A stretch of 49,000 nucleotides of DNA from Diphasiastrum complanatum. Its lineage: Eukaryota > Streptophyta > Lycopodiopsida > Lycopodiales > Lycopodiaceae. The position numbers were made by a program, and so were the translations under genes. Positions 10,801 to 25,100 of this stretch are shown here, one piece after another. Position 1 is the stretch's first letter, and each line of letters starts with the position of its first letter. The notes beneath the pieces were generated by a model. The model did no database searches, was not told the origin of the DNA, and saw only the letters and a list, made by a program, of their open reading frames with translations. Where the stretch lies: assembly GCA_029204225.1 (NCBI GenBank), contig CM055095.1:70134539-70183538 (forward strand), written 5' to 3'.

Positions 10801-13800
10801 AGCTTCTGAACTTGCTCAACTTTTCGTGGAAAAGTTGTTCGGGTTGTTTGGTTTGCCGAATGACATCTTTGCGAAATGCAGAGCAAAACAACGCAAAGCA
10901 CTCAACGACGAGTTTTAGTCCATTTTCTCTGATGTATGGTTTCCAGCCTAGGGCTCACCTTTCAGTGGGCCTCAAAGGCCTCAAGGTTAAAGCAGCAATA
11001 GATTTTTTGCATGATATGCAAGAAATGTTGCTTGTTGCTCGCGAGAACGTAAAAACAGCTCAGGATAGAGCCCAGTTTTATGCTAATCAAAAGCGACTAC
11101 CTAGGGTCTATGAGGAGGGGGCTTGGGTATATCTTAGAATCCCTAAAGACTCTAAGGTATTAAAGACTAGGAAATGTCCTAAGTTATCACCTCGTTATGC
11201 AAGGCCATTCCGTATAATAAGGAAACTCCATCGGAATGCCTATCAGTTGGAGCTGCCTCAGGGTGTTAAGGTTCATCCAGTTTTTCACATTAGTCGTTCA
11301 AAGGAACGACTTGGTGGAAAGGATGACTTGATACTTCAGGAGGACTTAGCTCGGATTGAGGACCTGACATCCTTTGTACTTACGGAACCACAGGCCATTG
11401 TTGATGTGCATCAATGTGGGCTCAGAAATCGGCAGGTCACTGAGTACTTGGTTTGTTGGAAAGGAAGTTCCGATGATGATGATACTTGGAAAAACGAACA
11501 TGACCCTGATTTTCTTCCTTGGATAAGGAATTTTTTTAGGAAGAGGAAATGTTAGGGACCCAACTCTCTTGGGTCCCAAACCTAAACTTGAGACTGGACA
11601 ATGACTGGGCCCGTAGACTTGACCGATGACTCGTGAACCTACATGGTTGCCACGTGTCATGATCTAGGTGTGCACATGGCTTGGAGTCTCTCTCCTTGGA
11701 AGTATACAAGGGGAGAAGGGCTCATTTGCCATCCATTCTATCTACCTAGGATGGAGAGCGTGTGCACGGCCAGGATGTATGCCAGCTTGAGGCAGGAGAT
11801 GGCTGAGAGCCTAGGCAGTGGTATGGGACATTGTCTAGGGTGGAGGTCGGATCCCGCTTGATACGGTCACAGGCCAGGGCACGGTGGGTGGACCCGGATA
11901 GGTCCTATGGCGAGGTGGAATGTGAATCGTTTATGTCTCTTGTGGTTAACCGGCACCTGGAGGTTTGCAGTAGAAGAGAATTTAACACTTGGCCACCATA
12001 CGAGTGTCATTGTATATCCTGGCGAAGCGAACAGCATCCTCGAGGGCAAGAGGCTGGTTCCTCCTGACCTCTAGCTGATAGTCTCTTGGCAACCCAAGTA
12101 TAAAATGCAACTTTACCAGCAAAGGATCTATTCTAGATGCAAATCGAGAATAGACTTCTTGAAACTCTTGTAAATACTGATCCAGGGGCCGGTTCCCCAT
12201 ATGGATCGTTGCATGTTGACGGTAAAATTCAAAATCATCAAGAATAGGAAGGAAGGCCGCCTTAAAGGCCTTACAAAAATCTTCCCAATGCTTAGGAACT
12301 TCAGGCTTACCCCTAACATCTTGCCACCACATAAAAGGTTTACCTCGCAAGTACATGACAGCCAGATTGATCTTGTTATCATCGGATGAATCGTGCATGG
12401 AAAAGTGCGAATCGATCCAACCACTGCAAGACCGCTTCCGGGGTTCTATCCATAGTTGCAGCAAATCGCGATTCACTGGGTTCGTGGTTCACGAACCGCG
12501 ATTCGGAACCGCGAATCGTAAAAAAAAAAAAAAAAAATTGTTTTTGGAAAAATAGCTTATGGCTGAAATTTTTTTGGGGGAGCAATGGTCAAAAACCAGC
12601 GTTTTGCCTCCTAGAAGTGCAGTAAATAGGGCACAAACAGATAAAAGTCGGTAGCTATTTGGTAATTTTTGTTGTTAATTGCTTTGGTTTTGTTAATGGC
12701 AAATGCTACAGTTTGGGCTATCAAGATGATCACTTTTGCATCATTTCACTGGAGATGTGAGTGCAATGTGCATACAGTTGGGGGCATAAATATTGGGCCC
12801 TTATCAACGTGCATTTTGACCCCATTTGTATCTACGGGGGGGTGCAAGGGGAGCAGCACCCCCCCTGCTATTGTCCCCAAAGCAAAAAGGGAGCTACAAT
12901 TGCTCTACAATTCTCTGTCTCTGTCCCACTGGAACCATCTATGTTCGTAACGAACAGGCTAGAGGTTAGTTTTGAATTTTTATCCTTGACAGAACCCAAC
13001 ATGGATTAATGCACCTAAATTGGATCATCCTGCACCCGAAACAGTCGGCAAACTACACAGTAAAAATGCTCTTAATCAGAGCTTTCATCTGATACCCATA
13101 TTGCCCAAAAAAAAAATTCAAAAAAAAAGATACAATTCTGGGGTTTTTTAGAATCGCGATTTGGACTGCGATCCTGAACCGCGATTCTGAATCGTGGTGC
13201 AACTATGGTTCTATCCTTCTTTTCCCCAGCAAAAACTTCAGAGGTGAGCAAGGGTTGATGCACTAGTTTCCTTAACTACGTCAACTCCTTCAATTCCTGC
13301 TGATCCCGATTGTGTTTTGATTGCATATCAACAATCTATTGTTGTAGATTGTTAATTGCAAGCAACATGGCATCAGGATCTAAGGTAGAGGTAGATGCAG
13401 TAACCTCCTTAACAGGGGACATAGGCTGTGGTAGGATTAGGATCCATCTTTTAGGAGGAAGAGAGGTGAACTAAGAAAGAGATGATTGAAGAAGATCAAA
13501 AGCAACTCAAGGAAGGAAGATACAAGACTACTCTTGCTGTCTCTTCACAAACCAAATGGTTGTCCATGGCTGCCATAAGGAATAAGAGAGAGCAAGGAGA
13601 AGGATGCACCACCACCTCCACCTCTTCTTCTCACGAAACTAAGCATAGGAGAGGTGTGCCTCCCACTCCATGCTTGCTTCAGATCTGCCATGTGGCTTTG
13701 CCTTGCCACATAGGGTTCCACCTAACCACCCAGGCCATCTGCTAGCAAAGTGCCAGCTGTCCATCAGTCTTCACCCCCTCCCCCTTCGCTGTCTTCCTTT

Positions 13801-16085
13801 CTCTCCAGCAGAATTCTTCGCTGGAAAACATAGAAACTGTGGGAAAATACCCATTTTTGCTCAGGGGGGTTCACAAAAATGCCACCGCCAGTCTTGAGAT
13901 CGGAATTGAGAAACGCTACTACCTGCCACCTGTCCAGGTCTGGACAGTGCCACGTGGCAGGTTCTCAAAGTGATTTTCCAAGTCCTTCGCTGGTCAGACA
14001 GCGAACAACCTCTTTTTGAATTTCTTCGCTGGGGAGGGCCCTATGTAAACAGTTCGCTATCATACCTTGAGCGGAACTGCCCTGTGGAGAACTGCCACCT
14101 GCCCAATCCTGGACAGTGCCACGTGGCAGGTCTCTGCTGGGCCCCAAACTATTTCTTCAAAATTCAATAAAAACAGCGGAAGGAAGGACACTAAAAAGTG
14201 CATAAAAAACGCATTTTAAGCCCAATTTGAATTCCATCAAAAACACCGAAACTTATAAGAGAACCACTACGGATCAACACACCTGCTTTCAGCATGCAGT
14301 GGCTCTGATACCAAATGTTAGACTCTCTACTTACTACAAACCTCCAGGTGCCGGTTAACCACAAGAGACTGAACGATTCACGTTCCACCCCGCCATAGGA
14401 CCTGTCCGGGTCCACCCAACGTGCCCTAGCCTGTGACCATATCAAGCGGGATCCGACCTCCATCCTAGACAGTGTCCCATACCACTGCCTAGGCTCTCAG
14501 CCATCTCCTGCCTCAAGCTAGCATACATCCTGGCCGTGCACACGCTCTCCATCCACCTCCTCCTAGGTAGATAGAATGGATGGCAAATGAGCCCTTCTCC
14601 CCTTGTATACTTCCAAGGAGAGAGACTCCAAGCCATGTGCACACCTAGATCATGACACATGGCAACCACGAAGGTTCACGAGTCACCGATCAAGTCTACA
14701 GGCCCAGTCATCATCCAGTCTCAAGTTTAGGGTTGGCACCCAAGGGAGTTGGGTCCCTAACAGTAATACTTTCGCATCATGTTATTTGTTTGCATTCACA
14801 CAACACAATAAACTTCCCTCAATACAGCTGCAAATCTTTCAATCCTATCAAAGGTTGTGTATGTTTTTTTTCATAACAAGGCAAAGACGAAATAGGCGTC
14901 ACACTCTACAAGTAACAAAGATAGATCTACAATGGGTGCTACTAACTTTGTTTCAACTTGGGAAGAAACCCTAATTTTCTTCTTTCGGCTCCAGTTTGAT
15001 ACAATGGCCATCTTTTTCTTTTAACAAGATTTCTAGCATCTCAGTTGATTGAAAATCTAAATCATTTTTCAAATCGGATGTTAGAGGGTGGGTACGATAG
15101 TATAAAATTAGATTTTTCAAGCTTTATGTTGTTGACTTTGTACACTTATATGTGCACTTCTCAAGAGGTAATTACTACATCGTTCTTCCTACAGTAGGTC
15201 ATAAGAAGGGACCTGATAGCTTAGAGAAAGAGTGTGGGCACGCATGTGAGAGAGAGAGAGAGAGAGAGCGCGAAAGAAAGCTTTATTAATGTTATATAGG
15301 TACCCAAGGGTACAAAAGACAAAATAAATGTACATCTCAAGCATGTATGATACTCTAAGAGCGTGTAAAAATGTCTCCGTAGAAGAAAACATACAAAATA
15401 GAAATAAACAATCCGAGTTAGATATGCTGAATATCTCTCTACTGAGCTGGAAGAAAACACATATATATGAAGATGTAAGAAACAAGCCTCAAGTCTCGGC
15501 TGAGGCCCTAAAGTAGAATGTAATCAGAATCGTGGAGGGCACTGGATGTGAGGAGTGAGACTGCCTCTGTCTGGACCTGTGAACAATATGTCGCATGCTC
15601 TACCTCACCCTGCTGGAACCTGGAGGGATGCCTCAGTCTGATGCACTGACGTCTGGCATGATGTCTGTCTCTGACTGGTATATCTATCTCATCCTCTGAT
15701 TTGTCCTCTGTGGCGTCTATGGACCTCTGTCTGCGTCTGGAAAAGAAATCTGTGATACTGGTCTGAGGATCCAAGCTGACCTGGGCACCGACTAAGTCTC
15801 GTCTCAAAAGCATCATCTCACATATCATCAAGGCTACACAGCGAGGATCCTCATATATTTGATCAAAGTCTGGAGTGACCTGGAGGAGTCCCAATATAAG
15901 CAATGGTATCGTCCTCTAATCTCGTAATAAACTTCCTCAATCTCTCCAAGTGAACAAATCTGACATACTCTAGACTCCCTAAGTAACGACCTGTCTCAAT
16001 GTGTAACTGATGAGATGAGACTCTAAACTGTCCCAATATAAATCTCAGACCATGTGACAAACCCCCGTCCAGATATCTAGGTAGA

Positions 16086-16122
<37 letters not shown>

Positions 16123-19100
16123 CACGAGAGATCGAAATAAAAAGCTGAACAAACAAGAAAGAACGAAAGCTTTATTGACGTCTTTTCCATGCCAAAAGGC
16201 ATATAAGACTATCATAAAACATCTCCAAAAAACAGTAAAAAGAAGTACACATATATAAACTGTTGAATAGTCTAAACTGGACTAGACTAAGTGAGATATA
16301 AAATGTTATAAACATGTCCTCATATAAACACTAACGTAATAATGTAATGACATCAACATCATGTCCTGCTAGAAATGAGGATGGCTTGCATAAGAATCTC
16401 ACTCCCATTCAGAAAAATTCCAAACTAAAGAATGTTCAGCAATTAGATAAGTGCAAATACGCCACTTAGAACTAAAGCCCATTCAGGCCCTGCCCACATA
16501 AATGTGAAACTGAACAAATTTGCCAGATCTTTGTGCATGTTGCACCTCATGCAACTGACTGCCTTGAATCACAGTAACTACAACACCTGTAGTTAATTAT
16601 CTAGAGGTTCACCTAATAAATATTGCAGTCAATTGCAAATCAAAATGGGCATAGTCAGACATTTATTTATTACAGTAAGGTTCAGTCCTCTGGTCACTTC
16701 ACAAGGTTGAGAAGAAAAATCCCCCAAAAAGTTGATAGGGATATAAAACAGAGCCTTTGCAAGCACTAAGCATCATCTTTTACAGGTACAAGTAGCAGCA
16801 CTCACTTGTCAGACAGCATAAGGAGGAATAGGCTGAAATTTAACTTACACTCTTTAAGTCAAGAACATGAAGATCCCCAAAGCAAGTAGAATGTGAACCA
16901 CCACCAAAGATGAACAGGTAATGGTCATCAAAAACTGCAGCAGCATGGTCAGAGCGAGGAGAGGGAGGTGTGCCCCTAAGGAATATAGACAATGCAACTA
17001 TTTAGCCTGGTAGGACCAGAAAGGAATAACATGTCAAACGACAGCTGATAAATATGAAAATAAAACTGAAATTCAACTCACACAGGCTCCACAGCATCCC
17101 AAGTCATTGTCTCAAGGTCAAAAATGTTCAAATCATTTAAAAGTCGCCTTCGTGAATCTTCTCCACCAAACATCACCAAACTGGATCCCACCAGGGACAC
17201 GGATTGACCTCCTCGAGCAGCCTGGAATCAAAATAGACATATTTTTGTAAGCTCCATCTCTTTTTGGACAATGTAAAACACAACACAGAAGTAATTAAAA
17301 TGGTGTGCTTGGAGGTACCGGGGCCTGTCCATATGATGGAAGAAGCGACCACATAGAAGTTTCTGTGTCAAATGCATGAACTACAGGAAAAACCAAGGCA
17401 AAAGGTCAACAGGAGATATAGAAGCTTGGGCAATAAGCAACCTATGCAGATTTGGTCCTACATGTGATGATAAAGTAAATTTCAAGACATCAGTTGAGGT
17501 AGAGCACCTCTGACTGTATCAGAAGAAGCTTTTGAATGTCCAGCAACAAGCAGGAGTGACCTGCCCCAGCGAATCTGTAAATTGTAAGTTTCATGAAACA
17601 AAACCTATCAATAAAGATCATGAAAGAGGAAACTGACTGATTGACAGTATATGTATTCCTGTCTACCATAGATGTATCTTAAACGTGCTAAATTGTTTCT
17701 CAACAAGTTTAACAGTTCCAAAAAGTAATCCAAATGAAAGGTCATTACACAGATGCTAACAGAAGGTGCTCATTCATCTGTCCAATCTACAAGGTAAGCC
17801 TAAATTGAAATTAAAAATTTCATCCAGTGGTAGAAAGAACTGCACCTACCAGATTGTGTCCAGCACAAGGGGGTAGTGAAGCTCCTTGCCCCAACTTCTG
17901 CTCCACCTTAGACCATGTCAAAGTGCGCAGGTCCAAAACCTGTTCCACTTCGAGTAATCAATTATAGTAGAGAGAAGATATCAAGGAGCTATCGTGTCAA
18001 AAAACAGTCCCATACGCATCTATGCATAACTAACCAGATTGAAGGATTGTACCTGGACATCATTCAAATATCGACCATTATGATTCCCTCCAACAACAAA
18101 CATTTTATCTTCGACAATTGCAGCTGCATGCTGCAAATTAGAAAGACAATATTTGTCATATATCTGATACCATGCATCCATTTATCAAACTTGACAAAAA
18201 GGGAGCTCACAAAAAAGAATATATTCTAGATAATCTCCTGAGTGCAGTCACCAACAACAAATTTTCCATACACAGTAGTATGCTTTTGAAAGGGAACAAA
18301 AAATTCTTTTGCTACAAATTGCCTCCTGAGAACACTATCATACTAATCCATCAGGGAGTAAGACATCAGTAGTGCCTTGGTTAAAAGAGAGGAACTAGTA
18401 AAAGCAACCTCCTGCATAGGTCCTTGTTCATTTTCCCAAAGATACCATTGCATTCTAGCACAAACAGCGGTCATTCCTACCACTTTCCATCATTTGCTAA
18501 ACCATTCTTAGACAAATGTCTGAAAAGCAAGGCACTTATTTGAAAGTACCTGATAGCGAGCTGGAGGTATACGACCAGTAACTGAGGGAGAGATCCACTC
18601 ATTGTATGTTGTCACAGCTTCAAGCGCATGCCCACCTACAGCATCTCTTTCTTTTGTTATCATTGAAACTTCATTGGGTACATACTCACCATTTTCTGAA
18701 AGGTCTGAAGGTGACTCAGCATTGACAGAGATATAACCCCCATTTGAAGTAAGCTCTAGCACTTCAGCATTTCCGGGCTGGATATTCATGCGTGAATAAT
18801 ATGAATAATCATTAAATCTTCTTGTAGATTTACACCCCTGACGTCTTGAAAGGTTAATAAAAACATGAAATAACACAAAAGAAAACAAATCAAGGGTCCA
18901 CTTCACTCTATGATGCCAATCTAAACAAGATGTTTTAACTTTAAAAGCAACTTCCTTAGCTGATTCAATAATTTATTGCTAGAAAAAAATTTCAAAACCA
19001 TCATAAGATGTTATGAGGTATTACATTTACAGAGCTGACAAGTCTTGTCGTCCATACAAAGAACAAAACAAACTTCAATACTCAGCAGTCAGGCACTTTA

Positions 19101-22100
19101 AAATCAGTTGACTATCTGAACCATTGCAAAGTCGTAGCTAAATAGAGAGACATATCCTACTCTGCCACACAATCCTAAGAACACATTTCACCATAAAACC
19201 CTTGTTAAAGAAGAATATTATAACTCAGAAAAATCGATATTCATTGATTCATAACTACCTCTTTCATAGTTTGTGATGTACCAGAAGCTGCAACCACTAT
19301 CTCAGTTGTTGATCGAGAGCTAGTGATTGAATTTGAGATAATCACTTCTTGTTCTAAATACTTGGAAAACCAGTCTGGATCTTCTTCCTGTACAAGCATG
19401 GGCAAGAACGAGAGACATCAGCATTGAAAGGACAGTGACATGCATCCCAACATCCTTTAGCTCTGCACAACCTCATTGAGCAGAGACAGAAAGCTTAGTA
19501 CCTCCAAAGTTCGGACAAAAAGCCTCATAGCCTCGATCGAACTCATAGAGTCCAGCTGATTCCAACTGTCAAAACATCTCGATTCAAAGCCTTGAACTAG
19601 AGAGTGATGATATTAACATAGCAACGCACTATGTCTACAATGTAAATTCAACCAAAGAGAAGCCCAGTCACAGAGACGGCATTCTCTGTACACAAAATGA
19701 ATCAAAATAAGCAAATAAAATGGAAATGTAAAAAGCATGCTACACTTCTAATGGAAGGTAAACAACAAAGGCCATAATCACAACTCTTTTCATGTTTTTA
19801 ACAGTAAATAAAAAAAGGTAAGCACTATCTAAAGCAGACAAAGCCTTATGTTCGTATTTTAGATGCTTCATTTGAAGAACCAGTGTATCCATTCTCACAT
19901 TGAGGGCATTAAGATTTCTCAGAACCAAACAATCAGGTTACAGCCAAATACAGTATGACAGCAACAATGTAAAAAATGCTATTGTAGCATCAGCACAAGT
20001 AGAATATTGTAAATGTCATAGCATTAACTCTCTCGTACACATATAAATGTTCATAGATTCCTTCTACTTAAGCACACGTAGAATGTACGGAAACATGAAG
20101 TGCGTGGGATATGGAGAAAATTCGTCACTTGCCAAGCCAGAGGAAGAACCAGTGAAATAAGGTAAAAAGAACATAGATCTAATGATGATGAGAGTTGGAA
20201 TTTCACAGTCATGAAATCTACCTTCAATACTTCGAAGAATATCTTGATTCTTAGTTTTCTTTCAGCTATCAGCTACTAGACAGAACTTTATCAATCAAAT
20301 AATATGGTGGCACTGTTTGATTCATTTCAAATACAAGTGCACCAAATTCTCATAGATGGTTTCAACAACAATGTTGGTCAATTTTTATGGTAATTTATTG
20401 GTTTTTAGCTTGTCCTAGTAGGAAATCGATGGAGATATAAATTCTGGTTATCCTGTCCTTTCCTCTTGCTTTAATCCAAAAGCTTTTTAATACATGTATT
20501 CTTTCCTTTAACTTCAAAGCCTTAAGTCTGAGCAAGATACACATCCTCTTCTAGATAACCATTGAGGAAAACACTTCTAGCATCCATCTAGTGTGAGTAG
20601 CAATAGGTGCCAACATCTCCTCATAATCAATTCCTTCTTCTAATGCATACCCTTCTCAACTAATCTTGCTATGTGTTTTATCTATTGAACCATTAACATT
20701 GAACGCTCATAGAATTAACTAGCAACCAAGAGGTTTCTTTCCCTTAAAATGCTCTACAAATTCCCAAGTCTCATTTTTCACAATAGCATCATACTTTTCT
20801 TGCATAGCAAACTTCCAACGTAGCTTCATTCAAACTATGGGGATCAAAAGTAATCATAATTGTAGTCATGAGGCCATAATTTACCTCATAACTTTCAAGT
20901 TATTGCCGTTGTTGTACCAATCCCCTTAACATTACTCACTTAATTCTCGTGCTTCCATGTGTTGCCCTTTCTTGTCTAATACTACCATCTTGACAGCTTC
21001 TCTGTTGATGACTTTGGTGTTGAAGAATCTATTTTAGCTAGTATTATTTTTCTCTTTCTTGATCTTTAGATTCTTAAGTCTCTCCTTCAATTGATATTTG
21101 TTCCTCTTCAACAGAGAGTGTATGTGGCCATGTTTCTTCTTTATCTTTAACTTTATACCTGGTTCCTTCATCAAAGACGGCATACCTACTAGTGAGTGGT
21201 TTCTTGGCTTATGACAAGAAGATTCCAATCAATATGTCAAGCTGAAAAAGAAGTGATTCTAGTTGAAGCTCTTCTCCTTCGTGTAGCATGCATTCGCAAT
21301 TTAGATACCTTTTCTGAGAAAGGAAAGCATTCCAATCATGACAAGATTCATTTTGCTACTTTGGATCTAGATAAAACTACTAGTTTATGGTTGGCTACCA
21401 TAAAAGCCAATCGAGAACATGCTAGGACTTGGAAATTTTTCAAAAAGCAGTTGAAATCTTGCTTCTTACGAAAAGAATCTAAAAGAGATGTTTTAGCTTC
21501 TTGGGATACATTTAGGCAAAAAGTAGGAGAAAAAGTTAATGATTATGTCAAGCATCCCTGTGAATTTTTGCTCAAAGTTTGAACTCTTCATTATGTTTCT
21601 AAGAGAGCAAACGAGAAAATTCTATTATGGTTTACATTGTCATACTTGATATCGCTTAGATATGACTCGTGAAAAAAGATATGTACTTTGCTACTCGTAA
21701 TGAGCTACAAGAAAGTCATTGCAACGGCAATAAAAGAAATGATAGGGACAAATCTTCTACCAACTAAAAACAACCTAAAAGCAAGCGTCACAAGTTGAGA
21801 GATGAAGAACAAGAGCGATATCGATTCTTGAAAGGAAGGCAAATGTTTCAGATGATGAGAAAAAGGGCATGTGTTCTACCAATGTCCCCAAAAAGTCAAA
21901 CACAAGGAAAAGAAGGTGAATGTTCAAACCATGGTTGCAGCGAAACACGTCGTGTTTCGTTGTGATCAGTTTCGCGAACCGAGTTTCTCCGAAACGCGTT
22001 TCCAAACGTGAAACGTGATGAAAAAAAAAACAGAATATATAAAAAATTTCCCCCTCCTCGCGGCCAAAAACGCGCCAGCGGTGGAGGAGTAAAGTTTTTT

Positions 22101-25100
22101 TGTAGTGGGCTATCGGAGTTCGATCTTCGTGTGTGAATAATCGACAGGCATCTGCTCAGCGATACAGAGGTGGTGCACACGGTGCAAGGGGGGTCTGAGC
22201 TCGTGGGGAGCGAAACCATCGATTTTCGATTTTTGGTAAGTGTAGGCATGATTTTTTGCAAGTGTTGACATTGAGCTGTAGGCAACTAAATCGAGTGAAG
22301 TTTGGCGCTAGACCACCTTTCATCATGCCCACAGTAATTCCTACAGCGTCAGTTTCAGCCGTTAAGGTGAGTCCAAGAAGATTTGAACGCCACACATGTG
22401 TTTTTTTGTCATTTTCACAAAATGACTTGTAGGCAACCGATTGACGTGATGTCTGAGCCTAGAATGCATTTCCACATGCCTGCAGAGACTCTGTGACCTC
22501 CGTTTTGCCCGTCTTCGTCCGTATCACAAATTTCAATTTCCATGCCCTAACTCCATGTTTTTTAGGGTTTAGGCGTGGAGCATCGTGCAACTGCCTGGGG
22601 CATGGTTTAGGCCTACACTGCACTCCTTTACGCCTGCACGGACTCCCACGTTAACGGCATTCCTGCACGGACTCCCACACTAACGGCATTCCTATTTTGA
22701 TCTGAGAGAGAGAGAAAGAGGGAGATTCCTATTATGAACACATTGGGGCATTCTCATTTTTTTATTAATTTTTTATATTAAAAAGAGCTAAAGCGTAAAA
22801 CTGGGAGTTAATGCACCTAAACTGGATCATCCTGTACCCGAAACATTCGACAAACTACACAGTGATAATGCTCTTAATTAGAGCTTTCATCTAATACCCA
22901 TATTGCCCGCAAAAAAATTAGAAAATCAAAAAAATAAATAAATAACCACGTTTCTGAGCGCTTCTACCAAAAACCCTAAACGCGTTTCTGGACCGCGTCT
23001 CAGCACGCGTTTCGGGAATCGGAGTGCAACTATGGTTCAAACTATTGGAGATCCCAAAGAGCATGATCTCTTGAAGAATTAAGGGCAAGTTGAAAGAAAG
23101 TCTACTCCCATTCGTTTTTAAGCTAGCTCTTTCACGTAATTTTATGTCTAGAAAGTTGGCTTAATATATTGGTGTAAAAATTCCTCACATGCCACCTATT
23201 GAAGCTTTAGAAGCTTTTGCTAAAAGTAACACTACTATTTATCCTATTGTTGGTAAGCTTAAGATGCAGGTTGGAGAATATTTGGGAAAAGTAGAGTTCA
23301 TGGTGGCACCTCTCTGTTAGTTTAGTTTGGGTCACAGATGCAGCGTGTTTCAGAAACGCGGTTCAGAATCGCAGTTCAGAAACGTGTTTCGGAAATTTTC
23401 CAAAAAATTCCAAAAACGTTTTTTTTTTAATTCTTATTTTTGGTTTTTTTTTGGGCAATATGGGTATCAGATGAAAGCTCTGAATAAGAGTCTTTTTCTT
23501 GTGTAGTTTGCCGACTGTTTCGGGTGCAGGATGGTCCAATTTAGGTGCATTAATCCTATTATAATTGACAACGGAATTTAGTGTAGACAAGAAACAATGA
23601 ACATGAATTTGAAATTCTGATTATAATAAAGCAAGTACATATGATGGTGCTATCCAAGCATGCACCCTGGAGAAGGGCTTCAATGGCGATCTAGAATAGA
23701 CTCTGGATGACTGATCTACACAATAACAGAATGCTAAGAGAGTGAACAGCCAAAGGACCTAGGGGATGCGAAACACCAAAAAGTGTGTTTTCACTCAGGG
23801 AGTTGGAAGGCCAAACCATGAAGAGGCCTTACCGTCGGGGCCGGGGTCTATCGGCAGCCCCCGGACCCCGCCGCTGGGGGGCGTCCCCCAACCCCCCCAC
23901 CGGGGTTTCTCGCCCCCCGAACCCCCTAAGCATTTATTGAAAACCAGAGCAAATAACAACCAAATAGCTATTGAAAATAAGATCTGTTTGTGCCCCATCT
24001 ACTGCACTTCTGAGAGGCAAAACGCTGGTTTGACCATTGATCCCCTAAAACAAATTCAGCCATAAGCTATTTTTCCCAACAAAAAAAAAAAATCTTTTTT
24101 TTTAACGATTCTAGGTTACGAATCGCGTTCTTGAGAAACACGGTTTCAGAAACGTGTTTGCCCAAAAACGCGTTTCGGTGCAACTATGGTTTGGGTATAC
24201 CTTGGCATAGGGATCATAACCCGATGGTGGATACACACACTAAATCCATTCTTGGAAACATCACAAGAAAGTAATTATGGTCATGACTCATGCACGAGTC
24301 TCACGGGAGACTATTGCTATTATTAGTCATAGCCTTTGAAGCAAGCAGTTTTCTCTTATTATTTGTTGTCAAAGATGATATGGATGCTAAAAATTCCCAA
24401 AGATACTCTTACAATAAAGTTTCTTTCTCTATATTCCTCTTATTTTTATGATGAACTACCAGATGCTTTACCACCATCAAAATTAGAAGATCATAAAATT
24501 AATATGTTTCCAAGAAGCATTACTCCTTATAGGCCTCCATATCGAATTAGTTACTCTCAGCAGCAGAAAATTGAAAAGTGAATTGAGAGCTTGTTGTCAA
24601 ATGGGCTAATTAGACATAATAGTTTACCATATTGTTATCCATTTTTGCTTGTTCAAAAGAAAGATGGAAGTTTTCACATTTGTATGCACTATAGATCTCT
24701 CAACAAGATAACGGTCAAAAGTCGGTTTCTTATTTCCAAAGTCGATAATATCATGGGATAAAATGAAGGGTGCATGTGTGTTTAGACACATTGATTGGAT
24801 AACATCAAATCAGCGACATTCAAAAGTTGTGCATAAAACTACTTTTCAAACTTCTTCAAGAATCAACTCTCAATAGAATGATGGATAGGATTTTTCAGGC
24901 TCATCACAGGTTTGTTGGCACTTCCTTTGATGATATCTTGGTCTCTAGCAAGAATAAAGGGGAACAAAAAACATCTTGACATTGTTTTTAAAGCTTTAAT
25001 GGAAAAATGCTTTGTTTGTCAAAAACAGCAAGAGTTTGTATTCCCTAAGGAAATTCAGGTCTTGTGACATATAATCTCTAAAAAGGGAAGCATGGCCCAT

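Noticed and set aside
11550-11987. LTR A and LTR B as the two LTRs of one normal element
   Set aside because: They are in opposite orientations and flank only gag.
16849-19565. Separate kelch-protein gene independent of the ACB exons at 35-36 kb
   Set aside because: Exon 3 supplies the missing last helix of the ACB domain and completes the split serine codon from exon 2, so all exons form one gene.
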